DNA from: Parascedosporium putredinis | Lineage: Eukaryota; Ascomycota; Sordariomycetes; Microascales; Microascaceae | Length of the DNA stretch: 64,000 bases | Assembly (NCBI GenBank): GCA_949357655.1 | Contig: CASHTG010000019.1 | Coordinates: 620,001 to 684,000, forward strand | Direction of reading: 5' to 3' | Shown here: positions 48,928 to 60,269 of the stretch, in pieces | Position numbering within the stretch: the stretch's first letter is position 1 | Layout: each line of letters opens with the position of its first letter | The notes under the pieces: generated by a model | The model's input: the letters and a program-made list of their open reading frames with translations, nothing else | Database searches by the model: none | Told to the model about the DNA's origin: nothing | Translations under genes and position numbers: made by a program

Positions 48928-49850
48928 GGAGAAGTAATGAGCGTCAAGAGGTGCCAATGTGGAAGGGTGTGCGGTGCGATTGTTCTCACAGATCCGATAG
49001 CTACATGCTGTGTGTGGCTAGTCCTGGGGGAATCAAAAGCCCGACTGCTACCAGCCAGAAAGCCCTTAGCAAGGGTTTCCCTGTGGATGACGGAGGCAAA
49101 TTTGTAGGCAAGACGAAGCGGCCCCCAGGACTTTTGTAAGATTCTGTTTTCCCCTTACCACTCGGATGTTTTCTTTTGGGTTTTTTAGGAGTGAGGAGGG
49201 CCATATAGTTGGATAGGTTAAGTACATCAATGCTTTGTTTTTGTAACACCTACGCAATCTTCTGACCACGGGTCGTTGTGATACCCTTGTGTGCTGTGCC
49301 TACAATCGCCAGATATCCTTTTTTTTTCTCTTCTTATGTACCCCCTCTGTCTCTCTTTTTCCCTTGGGATGACAGCTAATTGGCCTTGCACACGAACTCG
49401 CACTTGCCACGCATATCTGAGTCAAGCACGATATCAAAAGTCTAGAGAGCCCCGCTCTTTCCCAGTCACCCAAGTTTTGTGTCTACTGGGTGTCAGGCAA
49501 GCACGCACCTGCCCTATCGACTTTATCGACGAGGTTCGGGATGCTTCCCTACATCTGGATGTACTTGATCTAGATGGCGCTGGATAGATTCCCTCGCTAT
49601 CCGTTCCACCACAACCCATCAATATCGGCCTGTTTGATGGTGTAGGTTCTCACAACCACGCATCGCTAAATCCCTTGAGAACGCCTCCTGTCGGTTCTGC
49701 TCCCTCCCTATAGTATAATTTCTCGTGTCTTCTTCACCTCTATTTTATTGCTGCCTTTGTTGACAGTTTGATATTGCCAGTTTTGTTCTCTCCCGAGATC
49801 TTCATGACTATCCCCTCTGCCTGCACTCTGCTATCGCCGCTACACCTGCT
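48928..49850. other. Intergenic stretch between two plus-strand genes
   Basis: Contains the 3' UTR of the Mpv17-family gene and, from about 49300, a pyrimidine-rich plus strand (TTTTTTTTCTCTTC at 49319-49332 and a second block at 49730-49800) that fits a promoter and leader for the next gene. No separate gene is supported. Confidence 0.5.
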
Positions 49851-51239
49851 ATGGTGTCGCCGCGGTCATTCCTTCGATGGGCAGCCCAGCGCTCTGGTTT
49901 AGGACAATCCTCCAGGGCCCGAAGAGTCGCAGGGGTTTCTGGCAGCCCTTCTTCCTCCACCATCAGTAATCCGGAGGTTCCAACCCCAACGGTGCCAGCC
50001 GAGACCCCGAATGTCGAAAGTCACGAGGATGACCCCGGTCAGGAGCCCGCTTCTCCTGCCCCAAGCTCCGTCACAAAATCTTCGACCAGTCTATCTGCTT
50101 CTGTGACTGGTAGCAATGAGGGCCTCTCAACTGGGCTCACTACTCCAGATGTGGACGGGGTCATATCAAAGGCACTTGGGGAGCAGGAGGCCTCTCAGCC
50201 AGTCCCTTTGCTGTCCGAATCTCCTGAGAAAAAGACGAAGGCAAACAAAAGAAGGGTCAATAAAGGCCCCCGATGAGGCTGATGGCGGGGCCCAAGGTGC
50301 TAAGGTACGCGTCAGCCTTGATAGCGACAGGTCTGGGAAGCCTTCGAGCCGTGGCGTGGCGTGCGAAGACGCTGTGGGACCTCAGAAGACCGAAGAGGGG
50401 ACTGCTACTGTAGATCTCAAGCTCCCCTAGACGCAAAGGTTCGTGGATTGTATTTTCAACAAGGCCGGGAGGCGGGCCCGAAATGCAAGCTAATATACTG
50501 TGGTAGCTGAGCAAGGAAGAGGAGTTTGGAGACATGTTTTGGAACGCAGTCAATGAGCGACATGAAGAAGTGAATGACGAGACGCCTGTAGCCACCGGAA
50601 AGAAAGAGTTGACAGCCCAGGGAACCGAGACGGAATCCGATGGTACGACTCCCGATTTGCTAACCACAGGTAAGGTGACCATGCCCGCCACACACTTAGG
50701 CTTCAATTCCCAATACCGCTTTCCTGCATGGCAATGTCTACAGAGGAGCTAATATGCTAATGTGTAGGCCGCCCGATATGCGCGGAAACACCTTGCCAGG
50801 CCCTTGACGATGACGGTGCATTAGAAGAGGATAGCCCTCAGCCCGATGAAGTATCTAGCCCCGCATAGGACACGGGCGACACACGAACGCCTTCGAATAG
50901 CGTGCCGAAGCGCATTGATTCGGCATCGACTACAGATACTCTGAAGAAGCAAGAAAAACGCACGCCAACTTCTGCAAAGCCGTCCGAATGGAGGGATTTC
51001 AACAAACAACTCCGTTCATATTTAGAAATGGCTGCTAGGGGCGGCAGTACACGCATAGAGAGGAAGAACTATGCTCATCGCCGTTCACAAGCATCGCCAA
51101 AGAGAAGGCCCCGGCCAAGCCGGGACCTCCCAAATGGTATCCTGGGAAGCAGGCTCCGTCTGACAAATATCTCTACCTGAATGGTCTCAACGGCCCTGGT
51201 TGGAGGATCCCAAAGGGAACGAGGCCTAGAATCTTTTGA
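49851..51239 (+). CDS. Disordered Ser/Pro/Glu-rich hypothetical protein with several frame breaks
   Basis: I do not recognise this gene. From ATG 49851 the product starts MVSPRSFLRWAAQRSG and becomes Ser/Thr/Pro/Glu-rich, probably unstructured. At 50267-50271 (C5) the frame must change to join KKTKANKRRVNKG to DEADGGAQGAKVRVSLD. One more C near 50427 would join VDLKLP to LDAK and a GTTCGT donor at about 50442. The next exon starts about 50507 (LSKEEEFGDMFWNAVNERHE), a donor follows at about 50670, and a last exon from about 50768 reads RPICAETPCQALDDDG. That exon meets an in-frame TAG near 50866, yet the frame stays open for about 100 more codons (KKQEKRTPTSAKPSEWRDF). A final frame change near 51100 gives KPGPPKWYPGKQAPSDKYLY and a stop at 51237. 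It could be a damaged gene or an error-laden one. Confidence 0.5.
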
Positions 51240-52269
51240 AGAGCCCTCCAAAGCTTGTCTCCGGTTCAAAGAGGAGGGACCAGACAAGCACACCCTCTAG
51301 TCCTCAGCGCCAACGACATCTTAGCCATGCCGAATATCATGGCGTTTACTTTTGAGGCATACTCATCGTTCCCTAGGTAGCCCATCTTCCGCCTGTTTTC
51401 GAACAGTTTGCCCGTTCTTGTTGTAGGGCCTGTTTTTACTTGGAGCGAGCAGAGACGAAAACCTGATCCTCACACGCCCGAGGATACTTGAATAAGTATC
51501 TGCTTACCATGATGGCGGGCCAAGGTTAAGAACACACTCTCTCCCTATGGTGCCTTGGCGAAGTTTAGGACTGGTTGTCGCGTCAGTGTAAATAGCTGGA
51601 GAACAATGTCCCTTTTCTTATGGAACTCGTAAATGGTGTCAGCGCAAAGGGTGGATTCGATTAGAGTAGGCTACTTATTTTTGTTTTGTTGTTCCTTTGG
51701 TTTGGTTTTAACCCCTTCAAGCCAGGCTATTCCCAGCGCGGGTGAGGAGAGAAGCTGAGGTGAGGAGCACCTTCCAGTTAGTTGTTTTGCATACTTAATA
51801 AGGCTGGTTGGTTACCATACTGGGATGAGGAATACTCTTTTGAAAAGAAGAAGCAAGGATGAGGTGTCAACAGAGATGGAGAGCATTACTTGTCTCATAT
51901 ATAGCCCACAGTGAATAGACATTTGAGTTATACAAAGGAAGCTAGACTAGCTTACAGATATTGTCTCTGGTGCATTGACAATGAAAGAAACTGTTCTCCT
52001 AGGGAGGGGAAGCCTGATCAAAGAAACTTCTCCTTTCTGTTCATAGTCGCACAAAGACGGTGTTGGGCCCCGAGGCATACAAGGTCTGCTAGTTAAATTG
52101 TAGATAGAAAAAAGAAAAGAAAAAGAAGGGTTGGACAAGAAGGGAAAGGCGTAATAGGAGAGGGCGGAAGGAGAAAGAAGAAAGCGATATAGCCAAGCTG
52201 TGGTAGCTAATATAGGTAGAAGTATCATGAAGGAGGGTGGTAAAGAATGAGGACAAGCCATGGTACAGC
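51240..52269. other. Convergent intergenic stretch, no gene seen
   Basis: Lies between the hypothetical gene and the tyr1 stop. Stops are frequent in all frames and no motif is recognisable. The purine-rich plus strand at 52100-52180 is probably the tyr1 3' UTR read in reverse. Confidence 0.5.
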
Positions 52270-54288
52270 CTAATCAATAACATCTTCTAGGACGGCCTTC
52301 ATCATCTTATTTCCGACGACACTCGCATCCTTGAACCTGGGCTCGAAAAACAGGTGGGTGGACATGAACCTGTCCTTCCAGGTCTCAAAGTGGCCCAGGG
52401 ATACACACTCGGCCCAACCGCGGGCGGCAAAGGTAAACTCGAGGTCGTCGGAGCGAAAGGTGCGGTCCTCGACGGCGGTGCGGATGGCGTCGTCGAGCAT
52501 GGCCGGGTTGCGGAAGAGGTGTTCGGTGACGCCGAGCCAGAGGCGGAAGAGCGGGGTAGAGCAGAGCATGTGGTCGTAAGGGACGATACCGAGGTTGGCC
52601 CAGCAGTCGACCATGGCGAGGAGGGAGAGGTGGTTGTTGGGGCGGGGGCGTCGTCGTCGTCGGCTTCGGCCTCGTCGTCGGACGCGGCGCGGAGGAGAAG
52701 CGGGCGAGGAGCTCGGGGCGCAGGAGCTGCTTCTTGGCCCACTTGGGGCTTGCTTCGGCCCCAAACACTTTTGCTTGGCGGTGTAGACGCGCTCGCGGAG
52801 CTTGTCGTAGTCGCCCTCGAGCATGAGCTTGTACAGGGCCGTGACGGAGTCTGCGTACTGGCTAATCTGCTTCTTGGCCTGGGGGTTGAGGATGGCGAGG
52901 CCGGCGTAGACGTGCCACTTTTGGCTGTAGATTCGCAGCATGATGTTGATCTTGACGTTTTCTATGCCGCCGACGTATCGGGAGAGCGCCCAGGGGAACT
53001 GGCGGTTGGCGTGCCATGCTTTCCCCATGGAGAGGAAGGCGGCGTGCGTGGCGGCCTGGGTGTTGGCCGTGATGACATCGTGGTCGTGGGCGGAAAGGTA
53101 GACGTGCTTGGATCCCAGGCAAGAGAGCACATCCTCGACCTTGCGGAGGGACTCGTCTGAGGCGCGGTGCTTGATGATGACGAGGGGCTGGCCCCGGGGC
53201 TCGACCTGGGGTCCATGCAGAGAGTGGCATGAGATGATGTCAACGTCCGAGGGAGCCAGCGCTCAAACGCCGCGATCTCGGGGTCCTTGCATGATGTCTG
53301 CCCTCCAACGATGGCACCGACCTTGGTTGCTATTTGGTCAAGAGACAGTCAGGCCACCAGTTTTCAGAAGATAATACAATATCGTAACGTTTAAAAGGCA
53401 AAGAATCACGGCAGGGGACAAGGGAAGGCGGAGGTTGAGCGGGGCAGGAAGCACAGCAGCAGGAACAAGATCAATCATACAGCGGCCGTACATCTCAACC
53501 ACGGCATTTATCGCCGCGGCTTCGACATTATACAGAATATAATCGCTCTTTCGGGACACTAGGTGGCCATTACGGCAGATCTCTACGTTGTTCTATTATG
53601 ACACGGGAAACTTCAGCAGTTGCTCCCTGTTCCAAACCGGGTGAAAGCACTCATACATTTCCGGCGAATTCCTCCTTCAGCGCCGCAAACTTTGCGTCAT
53701 CATCTCTATCACAGGCGAGGATTCTAAACAAGTCAAGGGAGAAGGAAAGTCAGTTAAAATGGTGCCCGTGGGCGACCGAGGTTGATGGGTCATAGTGCGA
53801 TGCACAGGACATTATATCTAATCTTGAGGCGGAATGTTAGCTTGGCGCCATTGACAGCGGACGTGAGTGACAAGTGTCAAGCAGCGGTAAGACTAAGGAA
53901 ATCCCGAGAAGCAAATGTGTTTCAGACAAGTTTGTTAAGGTAGCTGGAGTTCACATCATCGAAGGCCCACGGCGGAGGTGCGGACCAGAAAGGCTATCGC
54001 ACCGACCATGAACAATGCTCGAGCCAAATGCGCTCTAGTCATCATTTACATTTGCTGCTCGGGAAGAGGGGATAGATGTGTAGATGAGAGAGGAGACGAG
54101 GTTGAAAAAAAGAGTGTGAACCAACTTACCATAATAAGAAGCAATAGAGGGTGAGCAGCTAAAGCAGTCACTCACCTCCAGCCAGCAGCAGACAACCTCC
54201 GGGCGTACATCTTTCCCATGTCGCCCATGCCAATAAGGCCAACGGTGAACGTCTCCATCCCCGAGGGGCGAGGTTGCTCGCGTGCCAT
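52270..54288 (-). CDS. tyr1: Prephenate dehydrogenase Tyr1 (four frame breaks)
   Basis: Tyr1 oxidatively decarboxylates prephenate to 4-hydroxyphenylpyruvate in tyrosine synthesis. Exons: 54288-54176, 53723-53657, 53592-53481 and 53329-52270. Exon 1 has the dinucleotide-binding GLIGMGDMGKMYARRLSAAG. Exons 2-3 give LACDRDDDAKFAALKEEF and GHLVSRKSDYILYNVEAAAI. Exon 4 has GAIVGGQTSCKDPEI, CHSLHGP, VLSCLGSKHVYLS, RYVGGIENVKINIMLRIYSQ with WHVYAGLA, and the C-terminal LSLLAMVDCWANLGI and FFEPRFKD. Single bases are missing at 53251-53253, about 52768, 52684-52692 and 52639-52642. The last three bracket an acidic linker and cancel, so both flanks share a frame. Adding four bases gives 452 codons, close to yeast Tyr1. 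Intron 1 is long (452 bases). The gene diverges from ats1. Confidence 0.93.
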
Positions 54289-54742
54289 CGTCTCGAGCAA
54301 TAGCAAAGACTAGGAGTCCAGCTGTATCCAAGCGAGCCGTCCACAAAGCCTCGTGAAGGTGCTTGTTTTTGCACAGCTGAATAGGGTTAGTTAAAGAATA
54401 CTGGCATTCGTATCACGAAGCCAAGATAGGAAGAAAAAAAAAGGATAGCAAGGTGGTTAAGAGGAAGAGGGAGAATTTTTAGAATCCATGGGTTGTTGAA
54501 GGAAAAAAGTTTTGATCAGGGACAAAGAAATCATTTTTAAAGTGGCGCGGGGCCCGGATTATCCTCGGCTGCAATAGCTCAAAGGTTGGTTCTATCCTTT
54601 TATGTGCATATGCTCTGATAGGTGCATCACGCTCAAGTCTCTCCACCAAACGAGTGGGCTCTCTTGGATCTGAGATGGACGAGGCGATGATCTCCCTAAG
54701 AGAAACCGGGAGAATCGAAAAATAAAAATTCAAAGAAAGCCA
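54289..54742. promoter_or_regulatory. Divergent promoter region of tyr1 and ats1
   Basis: 454 bases between two opposing start codons. There are A-rich blocks near 54430-54450 and 54720-54740 and no clear TATA element. I could not identify a Gcn4-type TGACTC site, although amino-acid genes often carry one. Confidence 0.4.
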
Positions 54743-55839
54743 ATGGCGGCCTTATTCACGATTGGATCCAACGGATCCGGCCAGCTGGGCATAGGTCACC
54801 AAGAAGATGTCTCCGTGCCGAAGCAAGCCATCCTCCACCCCGAGCCCCAAAGCTTGGCCGTGTCCAGGATCGCGGCAGGAGGGAACCACACCCTCGTCCT
54901 TTTCGAATCGGGCGAGCTTTACTGGAGTGGAGATTCGTCGACGGGCGCTTGCGGGTTGACGGCTGGCATCAATCTGGAGCAAAAGGTATTGAGGGTCGCT
55001 CGATTAGCAAGTGACCCCGCCACGCTCCAGCACATGACCATTGTGTCGGTGGCCGCGACCTGGGAGGCTTCCTTTATTCTTACGAAGGATTCGGATGGGG
55101 AAACGGCCTTGTACGCTCTTGGATCGGGACCAAAGGGGAACTCGGTCTCGGCGACCTCCCGGCAGAGATTCTACGCACACCCTCTGCCACCCGCATTCCC
55201 AACTTTCCTCCTGCCGGGACGCAAGTCAAGGACCTGGCTGCGGGCATGGGCCATGTCGTGGCCGTTTTGGATAACGGCGATGTATATGGCTGGGGAAACG
55301 GCCGCAAAGGCCAGCTCGGCGAGCCGGCCGGGTTCGTTAAAGCACCCCGAAAGGTTGAGGGCGCAGGGTTCCCGGTCGTGAAAGCTGTCTGCGGGCGGGA
55401 GTTTACTTGTCTTGTCGGCGAGCCCGGAACTGGGGAGATCGCCATCCTCGGCTCGGATAAGTGGGAGATACGGACCAATGCTCCGAATACGATACAAGGC
55501 TGGAAGGAGGTTGGGGCTGGCTGGGGAAACATTAACGTGCTCTTCGACGATGGGAGGCTGTTGAGCTGGGGTCGAGACGATCACGGACAACTAGCCCCGC
55601 CTAACTTACCCAAGATCTCTAAGCTTGCTGTCGGGAGTGAGCATGTCGTATGCCTGTCTGAAGAGGGCGATGTGTTGACTTGGGGGTGGGGGCACGGGAA
55701 TTGTGGCCCAACGGCCGAGATTGATGTCAAGGGAAAGTGGAACGTCATTGCTTCATCAAGATTTATACCCAAAGAAATGCACATTGCGGGAGTAGGGGCT
55801 GGATGCGCAACGAGCTGGGTCATCATAGCTCCCCGATAA
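54743..55839 (+). CDS. ats1: RCC1-repeat protein, Ats1/Kti13 type (one frame break)
   Basis: Ats1/Kti13 is a single-domain beta-propeller that partners Kti11 in diphthamide synthesis and Elongator-dependent tRNA wobble modification. It was first found as an alpha-tubulin suppressor. One exon starts MAALFTIGSNGSGQLGIG. RCC1-type blades recur: GGNHTLVLFESGELYWSG, GMGHVVAVLDNGDVYGWGNG followed by RKGQLG, GRLLSWGRDDHGQLA and DVLTWGWGHGNCGP. The frame breaks at 55135-55138, where a G4 run should have five so that ALGSGPKG continues into LGLGDLPAEI. Counting it gives 366 codons. The length suits Ats1/Kti13 rather than RCC1 itself. Assignment to Ats1 rather than another short RCC1 protein is by length and repeat pattern. 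It is convergent with rad9, 117 bases apart. Confidence 0.82.
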
Positions 55840-55956
55840 TTTGAAGCTGTTCAGAAACGCTTTACAAACTACATGCACAGTCCATGCCGTCCACGTATTC
55901 TTTGATCTAGCCCTTATGCCATAAGCCTCACCGGGGCCGTGTAAATCTTACACTAT

Positions 55957-57829
55957 TTAGTAAGAGGGCCCGTCATAAAATAGCCCGAGCCTTCTAACAT
56001 CCGACAGCCTCTGCGTTGGCTCCAGACTTGATCCCGGATCTGCACTCGCACTCGGGTGATCTCCAGGAGCGTTAGTTCCTTCTGCGCTGGCACCATTTGT
56101 TGAGAATTCCTAGTTGTGTGGGTCAGTCAAATGAAGGGGAAAGAAAGAAAACTCCTACATCATCTTTAAAAGGTTGGAGAAAAAGGGGAGAAAACACACC
56201 TGCCTATCTGTGCCGTCCCACTCCAGCCGCGCATCCTCCTCGTCATCTTCATCTCGGACAGGCGCCCACTCTTCATCCTCATCCTGATTCCCTACAAACA
56301 GGCTATCCGACATTATCCTGCTGGGTGGAGGCATCTGTGAAGGCCTCATCTCAAAGTAAGACCGCCGCTGCACATTAGCCCTAGCCACGGACGGCTGCGG
56401 TGTCGGGTTCGGAACCGGGACTCGGTCCGGAGGCGGCTCTGAAGGAGCAGCGCTGGCCCTCCTAGAGCCGGCGTCGAGCTGCTTCGTCACAGGCTCCTTG
56501 GCACGGGCGCGGCCTTGCCTGCGGACCTTCTGGCCCGGATTCCCCGCTCGCCAACGGTCATGAGCAGGAAATCGCAGTACATGCCGTCGCCTAGGTACCA
56601 AATCTTGATGGGCTGGCCTGGAGTGGAATAGCGGGTGGAGAGCTCGGTCCCAACGGTGCCGGCGTGTTGGATAATGGCGCGAAAGTCGCGGACCGGGACA
56701 ATGATGTGCAGCTCGTCCTCGACCTCGACGTCTTCGAACTCGTCGAGCTCTACTGCGATCGAGGTCCGAAGGGGCTTGCCTCTCAGAGCTGGAGACCTGT
56801 GTCAGTTTGGGTGGCAGCGCGCGGTAGCTGGGGAAGGGGCACTGGGAAAACGTACATGCCGTGTTGAGGTCAACGGCCTTTTCCGTATACCCTAGAAAGT
56901 TGATAAACTCGCCCTCCGAGTTTATGTCTAGCAGCTCGGCGCCAGGCCCAAAGTGATCCATTACACCCCGCAACGTCCGCGACGGAATCGTCCAGTGATG
57001 GACCGCCTGCTCAGCATTGAACTTGGCGTGCACCGGTGGGTTGCTCGCAAAGGGGAGCCTGTGTGTCGACGTGCACCCTTTGATTATATTAATCCAGTAT
57101 TAGAACTGCCACGCTACCCGACCCCTCATATATGGCGGGCCACTTACCGTTACGGAATGTGATCTTTACGATAAACCGACTCTCGATATTGACCCCGTCG
57201 TCGATGGCGACATCACACCTGTCAATAGCAGTGGCGCGTTCGGCCCCGGGGATATCACCGCCGCTCCCGCCGCTCCCGCCACGACTCCGAAAGATGGAGC
57301 TTAGTACCTGTCAAAGGGATCAGCATTGTCCGCCCTCTTGCCTTGCCTTTGCAGCTCTTCCGTTTCCTTTGAAGGGGGTGGGGAGAGGAGCGGGTAGATA
57401 CGAACCCGGGCATACAGTGTACAGTAAAACGAGCCCCGTTCTAAAGAAGAGCCGTCGAACCGAAATCGCGAGAAGAACTTGTTCGTCGCAAACGAAAAGT
57501 GCGCATAACCCGACTTAGTAGGATTGATCGCAGTGAGTATAAACTAGATTCACAAGTCCAACGTCAGCCCTGATCCCCCAAGGCTCGTTCACCGTTCCGT
57601 CCCTATCCCTCTTTTCTTTTTCGATTCACTGGTTTCTTGTTCGTAAAACGCGGCCCCCGCTCTTCTCATTGCTCTTGGATCGTAACTTTCTGGGGCGCCG
57701 TCAACGCGTGCTTACTTGGTCCTTGCGGGCTTCGAGGCAAACTTCCTCGTTGAATTTGCTCAAGCAGGTAAGCACGTCCCGAAGCGCGCTGACGCCTTCC
57801 TCGCTGAGAGTGAAGAGGAGGACCGGCAT
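55957..57829 (-). CDS. rad9: DNA damage checkpoint protein Rad9 (9-1-1 clamp), one frame break
   Basis: Rad9 forms the 9-1-1 sliding clamp with Hus1 and Rad1 and activates ATR-type checkpoint signalling at damaged DNA. Six exons: 57829-57716, 57543-57406, 57307-57148, 57077-56856, 56788-56200 and 56109-55957. The start MPVLLFTLSEEGVSALRDVL, then CLEARKDQ / FILTAINPTKSGYAHFSF and GSFYCTLYARVLSSIFRS, is the PCNA-like N-terminal half. CDVAIDDGVNIESRFIVKIT, VHHWTIPSRTLRGVMDHF and VEDELHIIVPVRDFRAIIQ follow. The acidic, flexible C-terminal tail (DEDEEWAPVRDEDDEE) ends RRLGLFYDG. A base is missing at 56542-56545 (C4 on plus), needed to leave VGERG for NPGQKVRRQGRARAKEPV. With it the exons sum to 459 codons. 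Exon 1 is short, as in many fungal homologues. Confidence 0.92.
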
Positions 57830-58301
57830 CACTCCACTCTACAGGGGTCAAGGGAGATGGCGTAGGATCTCGGAGCTAGGCCTAGTATCTAGTTCACTAT
57901 AACTTGAAATGGGGGAAAAAGAAGGCCATTAGAAAGACCCCAATGTTGTGAAATTAAGAATGGTTTTCTACTTTGTGTTGCCGATTTCAAGGAAGGTGCT
58001 GTGCTGTGGTGATTGTGACAAAGTACGCTTCATATCAACGATGAATTACGGATATATGAATATCAACATGAGCCGCAAAAATCAGGACCATCAGACTGGA
58101 CGGAATCATGCTGCCACGGGGGCAAGGGGGTTTACGAGATTATTCCATTCCGTAAGTTTGAATGTGCTACATGTATATTTCGTATGCAAAATCATGGTAT
58201 CCTCAACTACAAAGCTCCTCCACATCTGAATTCGCCGGGTTTATGTTCCCGCGATGGCTAGTTTGCCGCTTCTTGTGCAACGACGAATAGAATTTTGGCT
58301 A
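57830..58301. other. rad9 upstream region and pho8 3' region
   Basis: 472 bases. The plus-strand frame at 57948-58229 is short, AT-richer than neighbouring coding DNA and without a family match. Most of the stretch is probably the rad9 promoter plus the pho8 3' UTR. Confidence 0.4.
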
Positions 58302-60269
58302 TTACAAGTCTTCAAACGAGACCTTGTGTTCGGCCCAGTGGTCAGCCTCACTGCCAAGGGATGCTACGAGACCCTCTGCGTCGGCTGACTGGGCTAGCTT
58401 GTCCTTGAGCTCTTCGGTGATGGAATCCACATCGACCTCAAGATACTCTCGCAGGAACTTTCCGACATCGGTGTTCTCAACATTGCCCCGAAGCTGGGCG
58501 GGCCTGGGGCCACCGGAGCTGTAAATGTTGACATCAACGGCGGAGTGCCCGTGTGTCGTCCACCCGACGTGGGCGCGCACGCTAACCATGTCGGAGAAAA
58601 CGTAGGTGGCATCCTGAGCGCTAGCAACTAGACGGTCGAGTTCGGAGTCGCGAGCGTCGGTGATACCGAGGCCCTGGATGACGAGGTTGGTGTTGATCCA
58701 GTTTCGGAGAGACACCTTTTCAACATTGGCGCCAAGCTTTGCAACGTGCTCACGGAGACGGAGGGCAGAGTATTCGGCAGACGCATTGCTGTTTGCCAGT
58801 ACCGCCGGGTACCAGTTGTACACGGGTCCTTGGCCAGGTTCCTCTGTAGTGGAATATTAGCCTCTGTTACTTCGCCAGTCTTTAAAAAGGGAGAAAACAA
58901 GGAGTAGACAGGAGGAAAAGAAGGCCCTGAGGAGGTTTGAGGAAGGATAAACATACGGAGGGCAGTGACGAGACCGCCAGTTTCATGGTCGCTCGTGGCA
59001 ACAAGCACACCCTCGGTGCTGCTAGCCTCCAAGAAGTCAAGCACAGACTTGAAAGTTCGATCATATTCGAGAATCTCACGAACGTGGGAAGCGGGATCGT
59101 TGTTATGGGCGGCATGGTCGATACGGCTACCCTCAATCATGAGGAAGAAGCCCTTGTCGCTGTTTTCCGTGGCCTTCTCGAGGGCTCGGATAGCGGTTTT
59201 GGCCATCTCACTAAGGCTAGGGTAGACGTTGTTCATGTTTCGGCGATCAATCTCGAAGGGGATATCACGGCTCGCAAAGAGGCCCATGAGGGGAAGAGTA
59301 ACATCCTCGCCAGCATTGAGGCTGTCAAACCCAAGCCTGTCATTGATGTAGTTCCAGCCAAAGTCGTTCTTAGCCTGGGCCACAATATCACGGTCATCGA
59401 AACGGCAGCTACCCTCGGTCGTGTTGGGTAGGAAGTGGCAGCGTCCGCCTCCGAGCATGAGGTCAACAACACGGCCAAGGGGACCGTCACCAATCTCCTG
59501 CACGGCAATATCGTTATTCAGAGAGCGAACCACCGCATGGCTAGCAAAGCAGGCGGGGGTGGCGTCGGTGATGTCGGTAGTGACGACGAGACCGGTGGTG
59601 TAGCCGGCTCGCTTGGCGGCCTCGAGGACGGTGCCGCAGGGTTCGTAGTTGGGAGGAATGATAGAAATGGCGCCGTTGTAGCTCTTCTTTCCGCAAGAGA
59701 AAGCGGTCGCGCCAGCAGCGCTGTCAGTGACGAGGGAGTTGGTAGATCTCGTACGGCTTGTGCCCCAGAAATGCTGGTCGAGCACGAGGGTATCGTCGAT
59801 GGGCAGGCCATCAACGTATTGGCGGAAGCTGCGGGTGAGCGACAAGGAGGCAGGTCCCATGCCATCGGAGACCATGAAGATGAGGTTCCTCTTGGCCGGG
59901 AGACCGGGGGTATGAGTCTGACTCTTGTGTTGGGTCCATACGGCCACAACCACGACGGCGGCACTCGCCAAGAGAGCCCAGAGGAAGAGAACAAGCTCCC
60001 GCACCTTTAGGTTCTTAGCGATCCAGCCCTTGTTTTGGTTGTCAGTCGCTTCGCCGCCGTTCTCCTGTCGGGCATCGCCGAGCAGCGGGGTTGTCGCAGA
60101 TGGCTCGGCCTATGGTTTAGGCAAACCGCAAATCGTCAGCGAGCAGATTCCAAGAGGGAAATGGAACAACTAGATTTCAAGAGCTGGGACGAAAAGAAAA
60201 CCACAGTTTGGAGAGTCTCATGTCGAAACGCGGGCGAGATTCCTCTTGGCCATTTGTTAGACTCACCAT
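58302..60269 (-). CDS. pho8: Vacuolar alkaline phosphatase, Pho8 type
   Basis: This is a repressible, membrane-anchored alkaline phosphatase of the vacuole that hydrolyses phosphomonoesters. Exons are 60269-60267 (just the ATG), 60109-58957 and 58843-58302, totalling 566 codons, almost exactly yeast Pho8. The acceptor at 60110 yields a cytosolic tail AEPSATTPLLGDAR with a dileucine-like vacuolar sorting signal. A single signal-anchor (LVLFLWALLASAAVVVVAVW) follows. The catalytic domain shows VSDGMGPASL (metal site), VTDSAAGAT (the nucleophile Ser), EGSRIDHAAHNNDP and SDHETGG (metal ligands), and THGHSAVDV near the C-terminus. The frame is intact. If the tiny first exon is rejected, translation would start later and lose the sorting signal. 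Confidence 0.93.

Noticed and set aside
52639..52768. Alternating frames in tyr1 as a possible intron or programmed frameshift
   Set aside because: Three separate one-base shortages explain it fully and restore the frame. No GT-AG pair fits, and the same error type occurs in many other genes.
52354..53160. 268-codon open frame on the plus strand
   Set aside because: Antisense to tyr1 exon 4. It is open because of GC-rich codon usage on the real strand; its Val/Gly/Glu/Ala-rich composition is the usual shadow pattern.
59435..60010. 191-codon open frame on the plus strand
   Set aside because: Antisense shadow of pho8, which has intact catalytic motifs on the minus strand.
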